Source: Streptococcus sp. (GTDB lineage: Bacteria; Bacillota; Bacilli; Lactobacillales; Streptococcaceae). Taken from it: DNA of 14,951 nt. The stretch lies in NCBI GenBank assembly GCA_030825825.1, contig JAPJPE010000022.1:1-14951 (forward strand), read 5' to 3'. The translations under genes were made by a program, and so were the position numbers. The notes under the pieces were generated by a model. That model did no database searches. It was not told the origin of the DNA and worked only from the letters and a program-made list of their open reading frames with translations. Positions 14,158 to 14,951 of this stretch are shown here, one piece after another; position 1 is the stretch's first letter; every line of letters begins with the position of its first letter.

Positions 14158-14883
14158 ATGAGATTAGATCAATTGATGGCAGAACATCAGTACGCTCGTA
14201 AAGACATCAAACAACTTCTGGCCCGAAGGCAAATCTTGGTCGATCACCTACCAGCTCAAAAGCTATCCCAAAACATTGACCCTGGACTCCAACAGATTCA
14301 AATCGGGGATCGGATCATTCAAGAACCGCGTCATCACTACTACATGCTCCATAAACCAATCGGGGCTGTGACCGCTAAAAGAGACGCCCACCATCCAACG
14401 GTGATCGATCTAGTGGACCCTCAGCAAGAGTACCCAGATCTCTATCCGCTTGGTCGCCTCGATCGCGATACCAGTGGTTTGCTCCTCCTCACAGATAATG
14501 GTCCCTTAGGCTTTCAACTGCTCCATCCTCAATACCATGTGGAGAAGGTCTATGAGGTAGAAGTCAATGGCCCGCTTTATGCAGCCCACATCGAGCAATT
14601 TCAGAATGGGATTTCATTCACGGACGGCCCTATCTGCAAGCCTGCCTCCTTGACCATTCTAGAAAGTACCCCCAGCTACAGCAAGGCCCAGGTCCGAATC
14701 TCAGAAGGAAAATACCACCAAGTGAAAAAGATGTTTTTGGCCATCGGAGTCAAAGTAATGACCTTAAAACGCTTGTCTTTTGGTCCCTTCACCTTGGATC
14801 CTCAGTTAGCACCTGGCGAAAGCCGGCCTTTGAATGAGGTAGAGCTCACATGGGTCAAAGATTTCCTTGAAAAAACAAGATAA
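14158..14883 (+). CDS. RsuA/RluB-family pseudouridine synthase
   Basis: Enzyme that isomerises a specific uridine in ribosomal RNA. I chose the ATG at 14158 (MRLDQLMAEHQYARKD), giving 241 residues, the usual length. It has an AAAGAGG Shine-Dalgarno 5 nt upstream, and RsuA-type proteins start with this MRLD sequence. The longer open frame to 14068 adds a Ser/Phe-rich stretch with no homology in view. The N-terminal S4 RNA-binding domain spans about 1-45. The catalytic core has YYMLHKPIGAVTA (61-73) and GRLDRDTSGLLLLTDNG (99-115), with the expected catalytic Asp102. The C-terminal motif is EGKYHQVKKMF. The product most resembles RsuA (16S rRNA U516 in E. coli), but RluB/RluE-like specificity cannot be excluded from sequence. 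A strong terminator directly follows. Confidence 0.93.
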   Translation: MRLDQLMAEHQYARKDIKQLLARRQILVDHLPAQKLSQNIDPGLQQIQIGDRIIQEPRHHYYMLHKPIGAVTAKRDAHHPTVIDLVDPQQEYPDLYPLGRLDRDTSGLLLLTDNGPLGFQLLHPQYHVEKVYEVEVNGPLYAAHIEQFQNGISFTDGPICKPASLTILESTPSYSKAQVRISEGKYHQVKKMFLAIGVKVMTLKRLSFGPFTLDPQLAPGESRPLNEVELTWVKDFLEKTR

Positions 14884-14925
14884 AAGAGGCTAGGACAAAA
14901 GTCCTAGCCTCTTAATTGTTTTTGG
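14884..14925 (+). terminator. Strong intrinsic terminator after the pseudouridine synthase gene
   Basis: A perfect 13-bp stem AAGAGGCTAGGAC / GTCCTAGCCTCTT with an AAAA loop (14884-14913), followed by AATTGTTTTT. It begins 1 nt after the stop codon. The A-rich loop and the GAGGCTAGGAC arm resemble hairpins that recur at streptococcal gene ends. On the opposite strand the flank AATT is not a clear T-run, so action there is less certain. Confidence 0.9.
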
Positions 14926-14951
14926 ATTGTCGAGTAAGACGCAGTGGTTGA

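Overview
The window is a stretch of the division and cell-wall (dcw) cluster of a low-GC Gram-positive bacterium, almost certainly a Streptococcus. The gene order murD-murG-divIB-ftsA-ftsZ-ylmE-sepF-ylmG-ylmH-divIVA-ileS, the DUF3165-type small membrane protein beside typA, the MurG sequence GGGTVGHV and the T-box-controlled ileS all point there. divIB lies directly next to ftsA. From memory, these are separated in S. pneumoniae, so another streptococcal species is more likely, but I cannot name it from sequence alone.

Layout, in the direction of transcription (mostly minus strand, right to left). The far right carries one plus-strand gene, an RsuA/RluB-family pseudouridine synthase (14158-14883), with a strong 13-bp-stem terminator. 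Divergent from it is typA/bipA, with an extended -10 promoter, followed by a small three-helix membrane protein and a terminator at about 11824-11845. Next comes murD-murG-divIB, with 1-nt spacing or overlap between genes: UDP-MurNAc-L-Ala-D-Glu synthesis, lipid II synthesis, and a divisome bitopic protein. A second extended -10 promoter (about 8061-8069) then opens the ftsA-ftsZ-ylmE-sepF-ylmG-ylmH-divIVA run, which encodes the Z-ring, its membrane anchors and the septum/pole organiser. Genes in this run are 1 to 15 nt apart, and several stop codons are fused to the next Shine-Dalgarno. The left end is an isoleucine T-box leader and the first 610 codons of ileS, which runs off the window.

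The most notable observation is in ylmG (yggT family). A 10-bp unit is present in three perfect tandem copies just after the start codon. As written, the gene is out of frame and the ATG frame stops after 46 codons. Removing one copy restores a normal 87-residue YggT protein. The unit length is not a multiple of three, so this is either a phase-variable or slippage-prone locus, a recent inactivation, or a sequence/assembly error. Everything else looks like an ordinary, well-conserved chromosomal core region. I saw no mobile elements, CRISPR arrays, tRNA or rRNA genes.
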